Assembly: GCF_016862955.1 (NCBI RefSeq)
Contig: NZ_BONY01000006.1
Location: forward strand, 62,001-126,000
Origin: Rhizocola hellebori
GTDB lineage: Bacteria > Actinomycetota > Actinomycetes > Mycobacteriales > Micromonosporaceae
Reading direction: 5' to 3'
Length of the DNA: 64,000 bases
A program made the position numbers and the translations under genes. This document shows, in pieces, positions 1-8,833 of the stretch (the first letter of the stretch is position 1; each line of letters opens with the position of its first letter). The notes beneath the pieces were generated by a model, which had not been told where the DNA came from, ran no database searches, and saw nothing but the letters and a program-made list of their open reading frames with translations.

Positions 1-441
1 GGCGGCCAGCGCCCCGAAGGCGAAGCGGGGTGGCGCTTTGGCGTGCTGCACAAGGGAATCGGCCAGATCGGTGGGGTCGGTGGAGGCGAAGGTGAGCAGG
101 GCGGGCAGGGCCAGGGCGAGCAGGCGCAGCGCGAGCGACAGGGAAGCGTTCAGCACAGAGCTGGTCATGAGGAACGGTCCGAAGTGGAGGATCACGTCTC
201 CGCTTCGGTCTGCTGAGAACAGCGCCAGGGTGAGCACGATGCCGACGGCGGCGGCCAGAACGGGCCAAGCGCGGCGCAGCAGGTCGGCGAAGCCGACGCC
301 GAAGGCGGGCGCCAACACCAACGACACGGCGATGAGGAAGCCGAGTGCCAGCGGATCGCGGGTCAGGAGAGCCACTAGGGAAAGCAGGCCGCTGGCGGCG
401 AGCTTGGCCACGGGCGCTCTGCGCGCCAACACGGCGGTCAT
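1..441 (-). CDS. ykoC: ECF transporter transmembrane (T) component, YkoC-like, partial
   Basis: The 147 codons from the ATG at 441 down to base 1 stay open and run off the left edge, so the C-terminus is missing. The protein is strongly hydrophobic, with predicted helices near residues 13-27, 30-55, 58-75 and 95-120, as expected for the EcfT/CbiQ family that couples ATPases to a substrate-binding S component. Its ATG overlaps the stop of the double ATPase gene (ATGA, 441-438), so the two are translationally coupled. As the third gene behind a TPP riboswitch it most likely belongs to a thiamine or hydroxymethylpyrimidine importer. The family assignment rests on hydrophobicity and operon position more than on a diagnostic motif. 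Confidence 0.8.
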   Translation of the reverse strand, partial: MTAVLARRAPVAKLAASGLLSLVALLTRDPLALGFLIAVSLVLAPAFGVGFADLLRRAWPVLAAAVGIVLTLALFSADRSGDVILHFGPFLMTSSVLNASLSLALRLLALALPALLTFASTDPTDLADSLVQHAKAPPRFAFGALAA

Positions 442-1772
442 CGTGGGGCCAGCTCGAGGGCGCGGTCGGCGAGGGCGGCGACGACCTGGGGATCGTGGGT
501 GACGGTGAGGATGGCGTGGCCCTCGTCGCGCAGATCCGCCAGCAGGTTTACCACCTCGATCCAGGTTTTGCGGTCTTGGCCGAAGGTGGGTTCGTCGAGC
601 AGAAGCACCGGCGGTCGCGCCGCCAGCGCCGTGGCCACGCTCAGCCGCCGCGCCTGGCCGCCGGAGAGGGTGAACGGATTCGCCCGGGCCAGTGGCTCGA
701 GGTGCAGGCGTTGCAGCAGCTCGTCCACGCGTTGCGGGGAGGTGCCGCCGAGGGCCAGCTCGTCGCGGACCGACGAGGTGACGAACTGATGCTCGGGGTT
801 CTGGAAGACCGAGCCGATCCGGCCGGTCAATGTCTTGGGGCGCCAGCGGTGCGGGGCCTCGCCCCATCGGGTGCCGACGCCGCCCCGGGCCGGTTTGAGC
901 AGGCCGCCGAGCATCAGCGCCAGGGTCGATTTTCCGCTGCCGTTGGGGCCGGTGACCGCCGTCGCTTCACCCTCGCGCAGCGTTATGTCGGGATAGGACA
1001 GATCCCGCACGCCCAGATCGGTGGTGGTGAGCAGACTCTGGCCCGGTTCGGCGATGGCCTTACGGGCCGGCATGGGATGACCCGGTACCCAAACACCGCT
1101 TGAAGAAAGCTCGACCCCCAGTGAGCCGGTGAGGATCTGCGGCGGCCCTTGAGCACGGACGCCGCCTCCCGGCTCGAGCACGATGACCCTGTCGATGAGC
1201 GGCAGCACCGCCTCGATGCGGTGTTCCACGAGCACCATGGTCTGCTCGCGGCCGAGCCCGCGCAGGCTTTCCACGACGAGCGCGGCGCCGGCCGGGTCGA
1301 GGTTGGCGGTGGGTTCATCGAGCAGCAGCAGATCCGGTTGCGGCGCAAGCGCTCCCGCCAGCACGAGCCGCTGCTGCTCGCCGCCGGAAAGGCGATCGGT
1401 GCGGTGGTCGCGTGGGTAGCCAAACCCCACCTGGCGCAGCACCTCGTCCACCCGCGGCCAGATCTTCTCGGCCGGCCAGCCGAGATTTTCCAGGCCGAAG
1501 GCGACCTCGTCCCCGCAGCGGCTCATCACGAGCTGGGACTGCGGATCCTGGAAGACGATGCCGGTACGGCCGTCCACCTTGAGGTCGCCTTCGGCCTCCC
1601 CCGAGTCATGCGCCAGCAGCCCGGCCAGAGCCGCCAGCAAGGTTGACTTGCCTGCGCCCGAGGGGCCGAGCAGGAGCACCCGCTCGCCCCGCTCGAGGCG
1701 CAGATCGACACCGCGGATGGCCCAGGCGCGCCTGCCCGCGTGCCGCCAGCCGAAGCCGTTGAGCTGGATCAC
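438..1772 (-). CDS. ykoD: ECF transporter duplicated ATPase, YkoD-like
   Basis: This 444-residue protein is a tandem fusion of two ABC ATPase domains. The first half has Walker A GPSGAGKST, signature LSGGEQQR and Walker B LLLLDEPTA. The second has GPNGSGKST, LSGGQARR and LLLDEPT. Fusion of both ATPases is typical of YkoD and other single-gene ECF energisers. A GTG start at 1772 is preferred because it overlaps the stop of the upstream S-component gene (GTGA) and directly precedes the conserved IQLNGFGWRHAG start of the ATPase fold; the upstream ATG at 1910 would add a basic tail that is only a shadow of ykoE. It powers the riboswitch-controlled vitamin B1 related importer together with its two neighbours. 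Confidence 0.92.
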   Translation of the reverse strand: MIQLNGFGWRHAGRRAWAIRGVDLRLERGERVLLLGPSGAGKSTLLAALAGLLAHDSGEAEGDLKVDGRTGIVFQDPQSQLVMSRCGDEVAFGLENLGWPAEKIWPRVDEVLRQVGFGYPRDHRTDRLSGGEQQRLVLAGALAPQPDLLLLDEPTANLDPAGAALVVESLRGLGREQTMVLVEHRIEAVLPLIDRVIVLEPGGGVRAQGPPQILTGSLGVELSSSGVWVPGHPMPARKAIAEPGQSLLTTTDLGVRDLSYPDITLREGEATAVTGPNGSGKSTLALMLGGLLKPARGGVGTRWGEAPHRWRPKTLTGRIGSVFQNPEHQFVTSSVRDELALGGTSPQRVDELLQRLHLEPLARANPFTLSGGQARRLSVATALAARPPVLLLDEPTFGQDRKTWIEVVNLLADLRDEGHAILTVTHDPQVVAALADRALELAPR

Positions 1773-2353
1773 ACCAGCTCGCGGACCCGGCCGATCGGGA
1801 ACCTGTCCAGAACCCCTGTCCGGGCAAGCCCTTTGGCCAGCAGGTAGGAGCCGACGCCCGCGATGAGGGCGCCGCTGGCGATCTGGCATGCGCCGTAAGC
1901 GATTTGCCACGAGGTCTGCATATCGCCGAGGGAGGACGTGGTCAGGTCGAGCGCGGTCGCGCCCGCCCCGGCCAGAGCGCCGGCGAGCGTGGCGCGTGCC
2001 AGACCGAAACGCGCTGGCCCGATCGGAGCGAAGGCCAGCTCGCCGCCGAGGCCTTGCACCGCCCCGTACCAGAAGAGCAGCCAGCCCCAGCCCGAACCGA
2101 GCAGCATGGAGATGATGGCCGCCACGAGCTCGGCGAACAGCGCCGCGCCCGGTTTACGGATGATCAGCGGTGCGAGCACCGCGGGGATGAACCAGACACC
2201 GTTGACGATTCCAGCGGCCGGGGGGAAGCCGCTGAAGGCCACTGAGAAGGGGCCGAACCACAGCAGACCCCAGGCCCAGAAGATGACGCCGAACGCGACA
2301 GCGATCGTGGAGGCCACGACGATGTCGACGGTGCGCCAGCGGAAACCATTCAT
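1769..2353 (-). CDS. ykoE: ECF transporter S component, YkoE-like (HMP/thiamine)
   Basis: The 194-residue integral membrane protein has about five hydrophobic stretches and the YkoE-like look of a small substrate-capture subunit, for example the GVIFWAWGLLWFGPF and NGVWFIPAVLAPLIIRKPG segments. In B. subtilis YkoE is the S component for hydroxymethylpyrimidine or thiamine. The ATG at 2353 follows a GGAG about nine bases upstream, and the leader carries a TPP riboswitch, which fixes the pathway better than the protein sequence alone. It is the first gene of the ykoE-ykoD-ykoC operon and overlaps the next gene by four bases. Confidence 0.88.
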   Translation of the reverse strand: MNGFRWRTVDIVVASTIAVAFGVIFWAWGLLWFGPFSVAFSGFPPAAGIVNGVWFIPAVLAPLIIRKPGAALFAELVAAIISMLLGSGWGWLLFWYGAVQGLGGELAFAPIGPARFGLARATLAGALAGAGATALDLTTSSLGDMQTSWQIAYGACQIASGALIAGVGSYLLAKGLARTGVLDRFPIGRVRELV

Positions 2354-2367
2354 ACAATCAACTCCAG

Positions 2368-2450
<83 letters not shown>

Positions 2451-2496
2451 CGTGTGGCCTAGACATTAACACCGCGGCAGCCGATAACCTGTTGCG

Positions 2497-3519
2497 GTGA
2501 CCGTCACAGATCGGCCCGCTCACCGGCATGTCCACGATGCGCCTCCTGCCCCGAATCGCTGGTGGGACCGCTTCGGCTCGGTTGAGGTCCTCGCTGTCAT
2601 TCTCATCCTGCTGGTGATCTTCCGCGGCCCGATCGCGGCGAAGATCGCCCAGCTGCCGCTGTTGCAGACGTGGACCACGGTTTTCGTCTCGGTGATGGTG
2701 CAGGCGATGCCTTTCCTGGTCTTCGGGGTCGCGCTGTCCGCGGTGATCGCGGTCTACGTGCCGCGCTCGTTCTGGGCCAAGGCGCTGCCCAAGCACCCGG
2801 CGCTGGCGGTGCCGGTGGCCAGCTGCGCCGGGGTGGTGCTGCCCGGCTGTGAGTGCGGTTCGGTGCCGATCGCGGGGTCGCTGATGCGCCGCGGGGTCAC
2901 CCCGGCGGCGGCGCTGGCCTTCCTGCTCGCCGCGCCGGCCATCAACCCGATCGTGCTGACCGCCACCGCGGTGGCCTTCCCCAACAACCCGGAGATGGTG
3001 GTCGGGCGGGGCGTGGCCAGCCTGGTGGTGGCGATGGTGATGGGCTGGATGTGGCTGCGCCTGGGCAAGCTGGAGTGGATCCGCATGCCGCATCGGCCCG
3101 AGCTGGACGACCTGTCCAAGGGGCGGGCCTTCTGGGCATCGTGCCGCCACGACATCATCCACGCCGGCGGGTTCCTGGTGCTGGGCGCGATGGCCGCGGC
3201 CACCATCAACGTGATCGTTCCCGACGCGTGGCTGCAGTCCCTGGCCGACAACCCGGTGCTGTCGGTCTTCGCGCTGGCGATCCTGGCTGTCCTGCTGTCG
3301 ATCTGTTCGGAGGCCGACGCTTTCGTGGCCGCGTCGCTGAGCCAGTTCTCGCTCACCTCCCGCCTGGTCTTCCTCGTGGTCGGCCCGATGGTCGACCTCA
3401 AACTCATCTCGATGCAGACCGGCGTGTTCGGGCGGCGTTTCGCCTTCCGCTTCGCCCCCACCACCCTGGTGGTCGCCACCGCCCTCGCTGCCCTGACAGG
3501 AGCGCTGATTTTTTCATGA
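2497..3519 (+). CDS. Permease of the DUF318/COG0701 family (YcgR-like)
   Basis: The 340-residue membrane protein carries the DUF318 hallmark around residues 108-130, with cysteines in CAGVVLPGCECGSVPIAGS, and a second Cys/Asp motif SICSEADAFVAA near residue 270. Roughly eight helices are visible. Homologues such as B. subtilis YcgR are zinc-starvation genes paired with a YcgQ/TIGR03943 partner, and exactly that partner follows here with an ATGA overlap at 3516. The start is a GTG at 2497. A zinc or cofactor-related role is plausible because a zinc importer operon lies 3-6 kb away, but I see no clear Zur box directly upstream, so the substrate stays open. Confidence 0.85.
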   Translation: MTVTDRPAHRHVHDAPPAPNRWWDRFGSVEVLAVILILLVIFRGPIAAKIAQLPLLQTWTTVFVSVMVQAMPFLVFGVALSAVIAVYVPRSFWAKALPKHPALAVPVASCAGVVLPGCECGSVPIAGSLMRRGVTPAAALAFLLAAPAINPIVLTATAVAFPNNPEMVVGRGVASLVVAMVMGWMWLRLGKLEWIRMPHRPELDDLSKGRAFWASCRHDIIHAGGFLVLGAMAAATINVIVPDAWLQSLADNPVLSVFALAILAVLLSICSEADAFVAASLSQFSLTSRLVFLVVGPMVDLKLISMQTGVFGRRFAFRFAPTTLVVATALAALTGALIFS

Positions 3520-4244
3520 ACAGGCAGGCGCAAGGCGTTGTTTTGCTGCTTTTGGGCGGCGCGCTGCTCAAGGCGACGGTCTTTTCCGACATATACCTGC
3601 GGTACGTGAAGGAATCGTTGCAGCCCTTCCTGATCGGGGCGGGGGCTTTGCTCGTCGCGGCGGGCATCATGGCGATAGTCAATGACCTGCGCGCACCCTC
3701 CACAAACGACCATGACCATGGTGACGACAAACCGCATCACGAACCCCGCATCGGGTGGATGCTGATCGCGCCGGTGCTCGGGCTGCTGCTCGTCGCGCCG
3801 CCCGCGCTGGGCGCCTTCGCCGCGGGGCAGAGCGGGTCGGCCGTGCTGCAGGGGTCGGAGCTCTACGCGCCGCTGCCCGAGGGTGATCCGGCCACCATCA
3901 GCGTGCTCGACTATGCCACCCGCGCCGTCTTCGACAAGGGCAGGTCGATGAAGGACGCCAAGGGCGGCAACCGCAAGGTGCTGATCTCCGGGTTCCTCTC
4001 CGGCGGTCCGGAGGGCAAGGTGCTGACGCGGATGATGCTGTCGTGCTGCGCGGCCGACGCCCGCCCGATCAAGGTCGGTATGTCCGGTGACGCGCCGGTC
4101 GGCCTGCCCGACGATCAGTGGCTGGAGGTGACCGGCGTCTACACCACCAAGACGGCGAAGGACCCGGTCAACGGACAGGACATCCCGTTTATCGAAGTGA
4201 TCCAATGGAAGCAGATCGCGCCGCCCCGCAACCAATACGAATAG
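3516..4244 (+). CDS. TIGR03943 family membrane protein (YcgQ-like)
   Basis: This 242-residue protein has two N-terminal helices (about residues 8-25 and 35-53), a histidine-rich cytosolic linker (HDHGDDKPHHEP), a third helix near residue 78-98 and a C-terminal soluble domain containing the cysteine pair LSCCAAD. That is the layout of the TIGR03943/DUF1980 family that pairs with DUF318 permeases. The ATG overlaps the permease stop by four bases, so both are made together. The histidine stretch could bind metal, which would fit a zinc-related role; this is inference. Confidence 0.82.
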   Translation: MNRQAQGVVLLLLGGALLKATVFSDIYLRYVKESLQPFLIGAGALLVAAGIMAIVNDLRAPSTNDHDHGDDKPHHEPRIGWMLIAPVLGLLLVAPPALGAFAAGQSGSAVLQGSELYAPLPEGDPATISVLDYATRAVFDKGRSMKDAKGGNRKVLISGFLSGGPEGKVLTRMMLSCCAADARPIKVGMSGDAPVGLPDDQWLEVTGVYTTKTAKDPVNGQDIPFIEVIQWKQIAPPRNQYE

Positions 4245-4283
4245 AACCTACCCACGGGTAACGCGTCGCGATAACGTGGACTG

Positions 4284-6176
4284 GTGACGGCGACTCAGCG
4301 TGATGTGACAGCGGAGCAGGCCCGAAACGTGGCCGAGGCGGCTCGGGAGACCGAGTGGCACAAACCGAGCTTTGGCAAGCAGCTGTTCCTGGGCAAGCTG
4401 CGGATGGATCTGATCGATCCGTGGCCGCAGCCCAAGACCGACGAGGACTCGCAGCGGTTCATGGAATCGTTGCGCGACTACGTGACCAACCACGTCGACG
4501 GCGCGCAGATCGAGCGCGATGCCAAGATCCCCGATGAGGTGTTCCGGGGGCTCGCCGAGCTGGGCTGCTTCGGCATGAAAATCGATACCAAATATGGCGG
4601 CCTGGGTCTGTCCAATCTGGACTATTGCCACGCCCTGACCCTCGCCGGCTCGGCCAATCCGTCGATCGGGGCGCTGCTCAGCGCCCACCAGTCGATCGGT
4701 GTTCCGCAGCCGCTCAAGCTTTTCGGCACCGACGCGCAGAAGCAGAAGTTCCTGCCGCGCCTGGCCGCGGGGGAGGTCTCCGCCTTCCTGCTCACCGAGC
4801 CCGACGTCGGCTCCGACCCGGCGCGCATGTCGGTCACGGCCACCCCGGTGGACGGCGGCTACCACCTCAACGGCGTGAAACTGTGGGCCACCAACGGTTC
4901 CGTGGCCACGCTGCTGGTGGTGATGGCGCTCGTCCCGCGCAGCGAGGGGCACCGTGGCGGAATCACCGCCTTCGTGGTGGAGGGCGCCTCCGAAGGGGTG
5001 ACCGTCGAGCGCCGTAACGCGTTCCTGGGCCTGCGCGGGCTGGAGAACAGCGTCACGCGGTTCCACGATGTCTTCGTACCGGCCGAAAATGTCATCGGCA
5101 AAGAAGGCCAGGGCCTGAAGATCGCATTGACCACGCTCAACACCGGCCGGCTCTCGCTTCCCGCCATGTGCGTGTCGGCGGCGAAGTGGTGCCTCAACGT
5201 CGGGCGCGGCTGGGCCAACAACCGGGTGCAGTGGGGGCGCAAGGTCGGCGAGCACGAGGCGGTGGCCACCAAGCTCGCCTTCATCGCCGCCACCACCTAC
5301 GGCATGGAGGCGATGCTCGACCTGTGCTGCATGCTGGCCGACGACGATCGCAACGACATCCGCATCGAGGCCGCGCTGATCAAGCTGTTCGGCTCGGAGA
5401 AGGCGTGGCTGGTCGCCGACGAGCTGATCCAGGTGCGCGGGGGGCGCGGTTACGAGACCGCCGACTCCCTCGCCGCGCGCGGTGAGAAGGCGCTGGGCGC
5501 CGAGCAGCTGCTGCGTGATCTGCGCATCAACCGCATCTTCGAAGGCTCCACCGAAATCATGCACCTGCTGATCGCCCGGGAGGCGGTCGACCAGCATCTG
5601 TCGGTGGCCGGGGACATCATCGACCCGAAGGCTTCGCCGAAGCGCAAAGCCAAAGCCATGCTGCACGCCGGGGGTTTCTATGCCCGTTGGCTGCCAACGC
5701 TTCTGGCCGGTCCCGGCACCTTTGGGGGGTACCGGAAATTCGGCCGCCTAGCCCAGCACCTTCGCTACTCCGAGCGGGCCGCGCGCCGCCTGGCCCGCCA
5801 CACGTTCCGGGGCATGGCCACCTGGCAGGGCAAGATGGAACATCGCCAGGCGTTCCTGGGCCGCGTGGTTGACATCGGTGCGGAGCTGTTCGCCATCGCC
5901 GCGGTCTGCTCGCGAGCCAAGGCCAGCGGCAAGGCCGAAGAGATGGAGCTTGCCGATCTGTTCTGCCGCCAGGCCCGTCAGCGGATCATCGTGCTGGAGC
6001 ACGCGCTGTGGCACAACACCGACGCCAATGACGTCGAGTTGACCCGTAACGTCCTATCCGGACGCTACGAGTTCCTCGAAGAGGGCATAGTCATGCCGCC
6101 CGACGAGGGGGAGTGGGTCAGCACCTGGAAGCCAGGTGCGTCCACCGAGCCGAACCTGATGCGTAAGCTCAACTGA
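4284..6176 (+). CDS. Acyl-CoA dehydrogenase with C-terminal extension
   Basis: The 630-residue protein has the complete acyl-CoA dehydrogenase fold in residues 60-440: FAD/substrate motifs LLTEPDVGSDPA and LNGVKLWATNGSVA, the C-terminal helical motif QVRGGRGYETA, and IFEGSTEIMHLL in which Glu420 sits where the catalytic base of the medium/very-long-chain enzymes lies. About 190 further residues form a second helical domain, as in the very-long-chain/ACAD9-like and FadE5-like types. It would catalyse the first FAD-dependent oxidation of fatty acyl-CoA. The start is GTG at 4284. It stands alone and ends eight bases into the convergent membrane-protein gene. Chain-length specificity cannot be read from the sequence. 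Confidence 0.93.
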   Translation: MTATQRDVTAEQARNVAEAARETEWHKPSFGKQLFLGKLRMDLIDPWPQPKTDEDSQRFMESLRDYVTNHVDGAQIERDAKIPDEVFRGLAELGCFGMKIDTKYGGLGLSNLDYCHALTLAGSANPSIGALLSAHQSIGVPQPLKLFGTDAQKQKFLPRLAAGEVSAFLLTEPDVGSDPARMSVTATPVDGGYHLNGVKLWATNGSVATLLVVMALVPRSEGHRGGITAFVVEGASEGVTVERRNAFLGLRGLENSVTRFHDVFVPAENVIGKEGQGLKIALTTLNTGRLSLPAMCVSAAKWCLNVGRGWANNRVQWGRKVGEHEAVATKLAFIAATTYGMEAMLDLCCMLADDDRNDIRIEAALIKLFGSEKAWLVADELIQVRGGRGYETADSLAARGEKALGAEQLLRDLRINRIFEGSTEIMHLLIAREAVDQHLSVAGDIIDPKASPKRKAKAMLHAGGFYARWLPTLLAGPGTFGGYRKFGRLAQHLRYSERAARRLARHTFRGMATWQGKMEHRQAFLGRVVDIGAELFAIAAVCSRAKASGKAEEMELADLFCRQARQRIIVLEHALWHNTDANDVELTRNVLSGRYEFLEEGIVMPPDEGEWVSTWKPGASTEPNLMRKLN

Positions 6177-6789
6177 CCGGTTTCAGCTTGCGCTGCTTGA
6201 GACCCAGCCGCCGCAACTCCATGCGGGCCAGAAGGTCGATCAGCTCTGGGTCGCCATCGCGCCAGCCGGCCACCACATCGCTGTCGATGGCTTGCAGGCG
6301 GCGTAGCGGGGCGGTGGCCAGCGCCCGCAGGGCCAGCAGCTCCGCGCCGCCGGTGCGGCGGCGCACCGCGACCGCGGAGGTGGCCGCGCGGATCCACATG
6401 GCACGGAAGGGAATCCACAGCGCGAGCGCCACGATGATCGGGGCGGCGGCGGTGAACCAGGCCAGGGTGGTCGCCAGGTCGCCGACCGCCTCCTGCTGGG
6501 TGCGGCCCGCGTCGGCTATGCCGCGCGCCGCCTCGGCCGCGTTGCCGAAGGGCGCGGAGAGCTTGTCGCCGATCAGCGGCACCGACCCCGCCTTCGACTG
6601 CGCGTCGGCCAGGTTCTGGGCCAGCCGGTCGCCGGAGCCCTCCAGCTTCTCGCCCGGGATGGCCAGTTTCTGAATAAAGTCATAGAGATTGATCGCTGCC
6701 CAGACCCACAGGACGGTCCACGCCGCCATCGCCAAGTCCGCCACGACCTGCCTGGTGAACCGCAGTGGCCGCTCCGCATACACCTTCAT
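6169..6789 (-). CDS. Conserved membrane protein of unknown function
   Basis: The 206-residue protein from the ATG at 6789 has one hydrophobic helix near residues 22-38 and another near residues 110-130, separated by an extracytoplasmic region rich in Ala, Gly and charged residues that could form a short coiled coil. The C-terminal third is basic and ends in a run of Leu/Arg helices (LIDLLARMELRRLGLKQRKLK). I do not recognise the family. An upstream ATG at 6816 exists, but the segment after 6789 (MKVYAERPLRF) looks like a normal N-terminus. It converges on the acyl-CoA dehydrogenase with an eight-base overlap. Confidence 0.7.
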   Translation of the reverse strand: MKVYAERPLRFTRQVVADLAMAAWTVLWVWAAINLYDFIQKLAIPGEKLEGSGDRLAQNLADAQSKAGSVPLIGDKLSAPFGNAAEAARGIADAGRTQQEAVGDLATTLAWFTAAAPIIVALALWIPFRAMWIRAATSAVAVRRRTGGAELLALRALATAPLRRLQAIDSDVVAGWRDGDPELIDLLARMELRRLGLKQRKLKPVS

Positions 6790-6855
6790 GGCGCCTACTT
6801 TGCCCGGTGCGGGCAAAATTCATGCGTCCCACACCGCGCCGCGTTCGGATTGCCG

Positions 6856-7203
6856 TCAGACCACTCGCTCGCTGACGTGGGCGACGGCGTCGGCCACGAT
6901 GTGGGCGATGTGTTGATCCACAAGGGAGTAGGCGATCTCGCGGCCTCGGCGCTCAGCTCTGACCACCGAGGAACCGCGGAGCACCCGAAGGTGTTGGGAG
7001 ACTAGCGGTTGCGGCACGTTCAACGCCTCCACCAGCTCATGCACGTAGCGTTCGCCGTGCTCGGCAAGCTCGGTAATGATGGCCACACGCACGGTTGCCG
7101 CCAATGCCCGGAGAAGTTCGCTCGCGCGTTGATATGGGTCGGAATCGCTCACATATACAAACTTAGCCTGATGTAGATGTGTCGTCGTACCCCGACGACT
7201 CAT
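6856..7203 (-). CDS. ArsR/SmtB family zinc-responsive repressor
   Basis: The 115-residue winged-helix protein has the ArsR core (residues 25-95), with recognition helix PQPLVSQHLRVLRGSSVV and wing RAERRGREIAYSL. Its last helix carries Asp96, His98, His109 and Glu112. That spacing (2, 11, 3) is exactly the alpha-5 metal site of SmtB and CzrA (Asp104, His106, His117, Glu120), which binds zinc across the dimer. The ATG at 7203 overlaps the znuB stop (ATGA), placing it last in the znuA-znuC-znuB operon. A GTG at 7152 is an alternative start. A zinc-sensing repressor that dissociates in high zinc would be unusual for an uptake operon, so its real target may be an efflux gene elsewhere. Confidence 0.9.
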   Translation of the reverse strand: MSRRGTTTHLHQAKFVYVSDSDPYQRASELLRALAATVRVAIITELAEHGERYVHELVEALNVPQPLVSQHLRVLRGSSVVRAERRGREIAYSLVDQHIAHIVADAVAHVSERVV

Positions 7204-8069
7204 TGGTCGACAACCCACTCCGGTGCACTGTCGCCGCCGGCCGGGCCACCCCGCTGCCGTCCGCGCCGCAATAGTGGGCTGACCAGGGCAACTACCACGA
7301 AGAGGGCGATCGCGCTGAGCACCACGGTGGCGCCGGTTCCGGTGTCCAGACGGATCGACATATCGGAGCCGATCAAACCGGCGATCAGACCGCCGAGCAT
7401 GGATATGGCCATCGTGGAGGAAAAGCCGCGCGCCAGCTGCTGCGCCATCGCCACCGGCACCACCATCAGCGCGCTGACCAGCAGCAGCCCGACCGCGCGC
7501 ATGGCGACGGTCACGGTGACGGCGGCCATCACCGCCAGCAGGAGGTTGAGAAAACGCACCGGCAGACCGGCCACTTTGGCATATTCCTCGTCCTGGCAGA
7601 TCGCGAAGAGCCACGGCCGCAGGCCGAGGGTGACGGCGAGCACCACCGCGCCAAGCACGGCCATGACCACCAGGTCGTCCCAGGTGGTGGTCAGCGGCGA
7701 TCCGAAAAGGTAGGTCATCAGGCTGGCGTTGGTCTTGTTCGGCGCCAAGCCGACCAGGAAGACGCCGCCCGAGATGCCTCCGTAGAACAGGATCGCCAGC
7801 GCCTGGTCACCCGAGGTACGGCCGCGGGAGCGGACCAGCTCGACCGCGATCGAGCCGATGATCGCGACGATGACCGCGGTGAACACCGGCTGGTTGCCGG
7901 TGAGCAGGCCAAGGCCGACGCCGGTGAGGGCGATGTGACCGATGCCGTCACCGATCAGCGACATGCGGCGCTGCACGAGGTAGATACCGAGCGACGGCGC
8001 GATAAGCCCGGTGATCAAGACGCCGATCAGGGCGCGCTGCACGATCGGTGAGTCCAGGACGTCAATCAT
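7200..8069 (-). CDS. znuB: Zinc/manganese ABC transporter permease, ZnuB-like
   Basis: The 289-residue protein has about eight to nine transmembrane helices and the ABC-3 permease signatures, including GIYLVQRRMSLIGDGIGHIALTG near residues 28-50 and MRAVGLLLVSALMVVPVAMAQ near residues 190-210. It forms the membrane channel for a cluster A-1 metal importer. The ATG overlaps the stop of the ATPase gene and its own stop overlaps the start of the ArsR gene, so the operon is continuously coupled. Zinc is the favoured metal because of the operator and the neighbouring regulator; manganese cannot be excluded by sequence alone. Confidence 0.92.
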   Translation of the reverse strand: MIDVLDSPIVQRALIGVLITGLIAPSLGIYLVQRRMSLIGDGIGHIALTGVGLGLLTGNQPVFTAVIVAIIGSIAVELVRSRGRTSGDQALAILFYGGISGGVFLVGLAPNKTNASLMTYLFGSPLTTTWDDLVVMAVLGAVVLAVTLGLRPWLFAICQDEEYAKVAGLPVRFLNLLLAVMAAVTVTVAMRAVGLLLVSALMVVPVAMAQQLARGFSSTMAISMLGGLIAGLIGSDMSIRLDTGTGATVVLSAIALFVVVALVSPLLRRGRQRGGPAGGDSAPEWVVDQ

Positions 8070-8833
8070 CGGGTCCCCCAGATGTCCGGCTCGTCCCCAG
8101 GCGCGTGGGGGTGGACGTGATCGTGTCCGGGCTCGGCGTGGTGACCGGCCGGCCGCGGCACGGCTCCGTCGTGGGCGATCACTCCGTCGTGGATGACCAC
8201 GGCCCGGGTCACGACCGACTGCAGCGGGCCGAGCTCGTGTGCCACCAGGATGACCGTGCCGCCCCGGTCGACAAACGCGCGCAGGGCGCCGGCGAAAGCC
8301 TCCTGCGAGGCGGCGTCGACCCCGGCCGTGGGCTCATCGAGCACCAGCAGCTCCGGCCCGCCGGCGAGGGCGCGGGCGATCAGCGTGCGCTGTTGCTGCC
8401 CGCCGGACAGGGTGGACACCGGGTCGCCGGCCCGGTCGCCCAGGCCAACCGCTTCGATCGCTTCGGTTACGGCGGCCCTGTCCGCCCGGCCGGCTGGGCG
8501 CAGGAAGCCGCGCCGCGCCAGCCTGCCCGCGGACACGACCTCCCGCACGGTGGCGGGCACCCCGCTGCCGGCCCCGAGCCGTTGCGGGACATAGCCGATC
8601 CGCTTCCACTGCCGTACCTTGGCCAGCGGCCGGCCGAACAGTTCGACGCTTCCCGACCGCAGCGGCAGCAACCCCAGCGCCGCGCGGATCAGGGTGGACT
8701 TGCCGGAGCCGTTGGCGCCCAGGATGGCGACCACCTCTCCGCTTTGGACGGTGAGGTTCAGATCGCGGAGCACCGCACGGTCACCGAAAGCGACCGCGCC
8801 ATGGGAGATCCGAAGGACTGTGTCTGTGCTCAT
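8066..8833 (-). CDS. znuC: Zinc ABC transporter ATP-binding protein, ZnuC-like
   Basis: A single ABC ATPase of 255 residues with Walker A GANGSGKST, Q-loop YVPQR, signature LSGGQQQRTLIARAL and Walker B LLVLDEPTAGVD. The C-terminal tail is histidine-rich (GHHAEPGHDHVHPHAPG), a frequent trait of zinc-transporter ATPases and a possible metal buffer. The ATG at 8833 is preferred over the one at 8839 because it overlaps the znuA stop (ATGA) and has a GGGA seven bases upstream. Its end overlaps znuB by four bases. Confidence 0.93.
   Translation of the reverse strand: MSTDTVLRISHGAVAFGDRAVLRDLNLTVQSGEVVAILGANGSGKSTLIRAALGLLPLRSGSVELFGRPLAKVRQWKRIGYVPQRLGAGSGVPATVREVVSAGRLARRGFLRPAGRADRAAVTEAIEAVGLGDRAGDPVSTLSGGQQQRTLIARALAGGPELLVLDEPTAGVDAASQEAFAGALRAFVDRGGTVILVAHELGPLQSVVTRAVVIHDGVIAHDGAVPRPAGHHAEPGHDHVHPHAPGDEPDIWGTR

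Noticed and set aside
2754-4235. 493-codon open frame on the minus strand
   Set aside because: Antisense to the DUF318 permease and its TIGR03943 partner, no recognisable domain.
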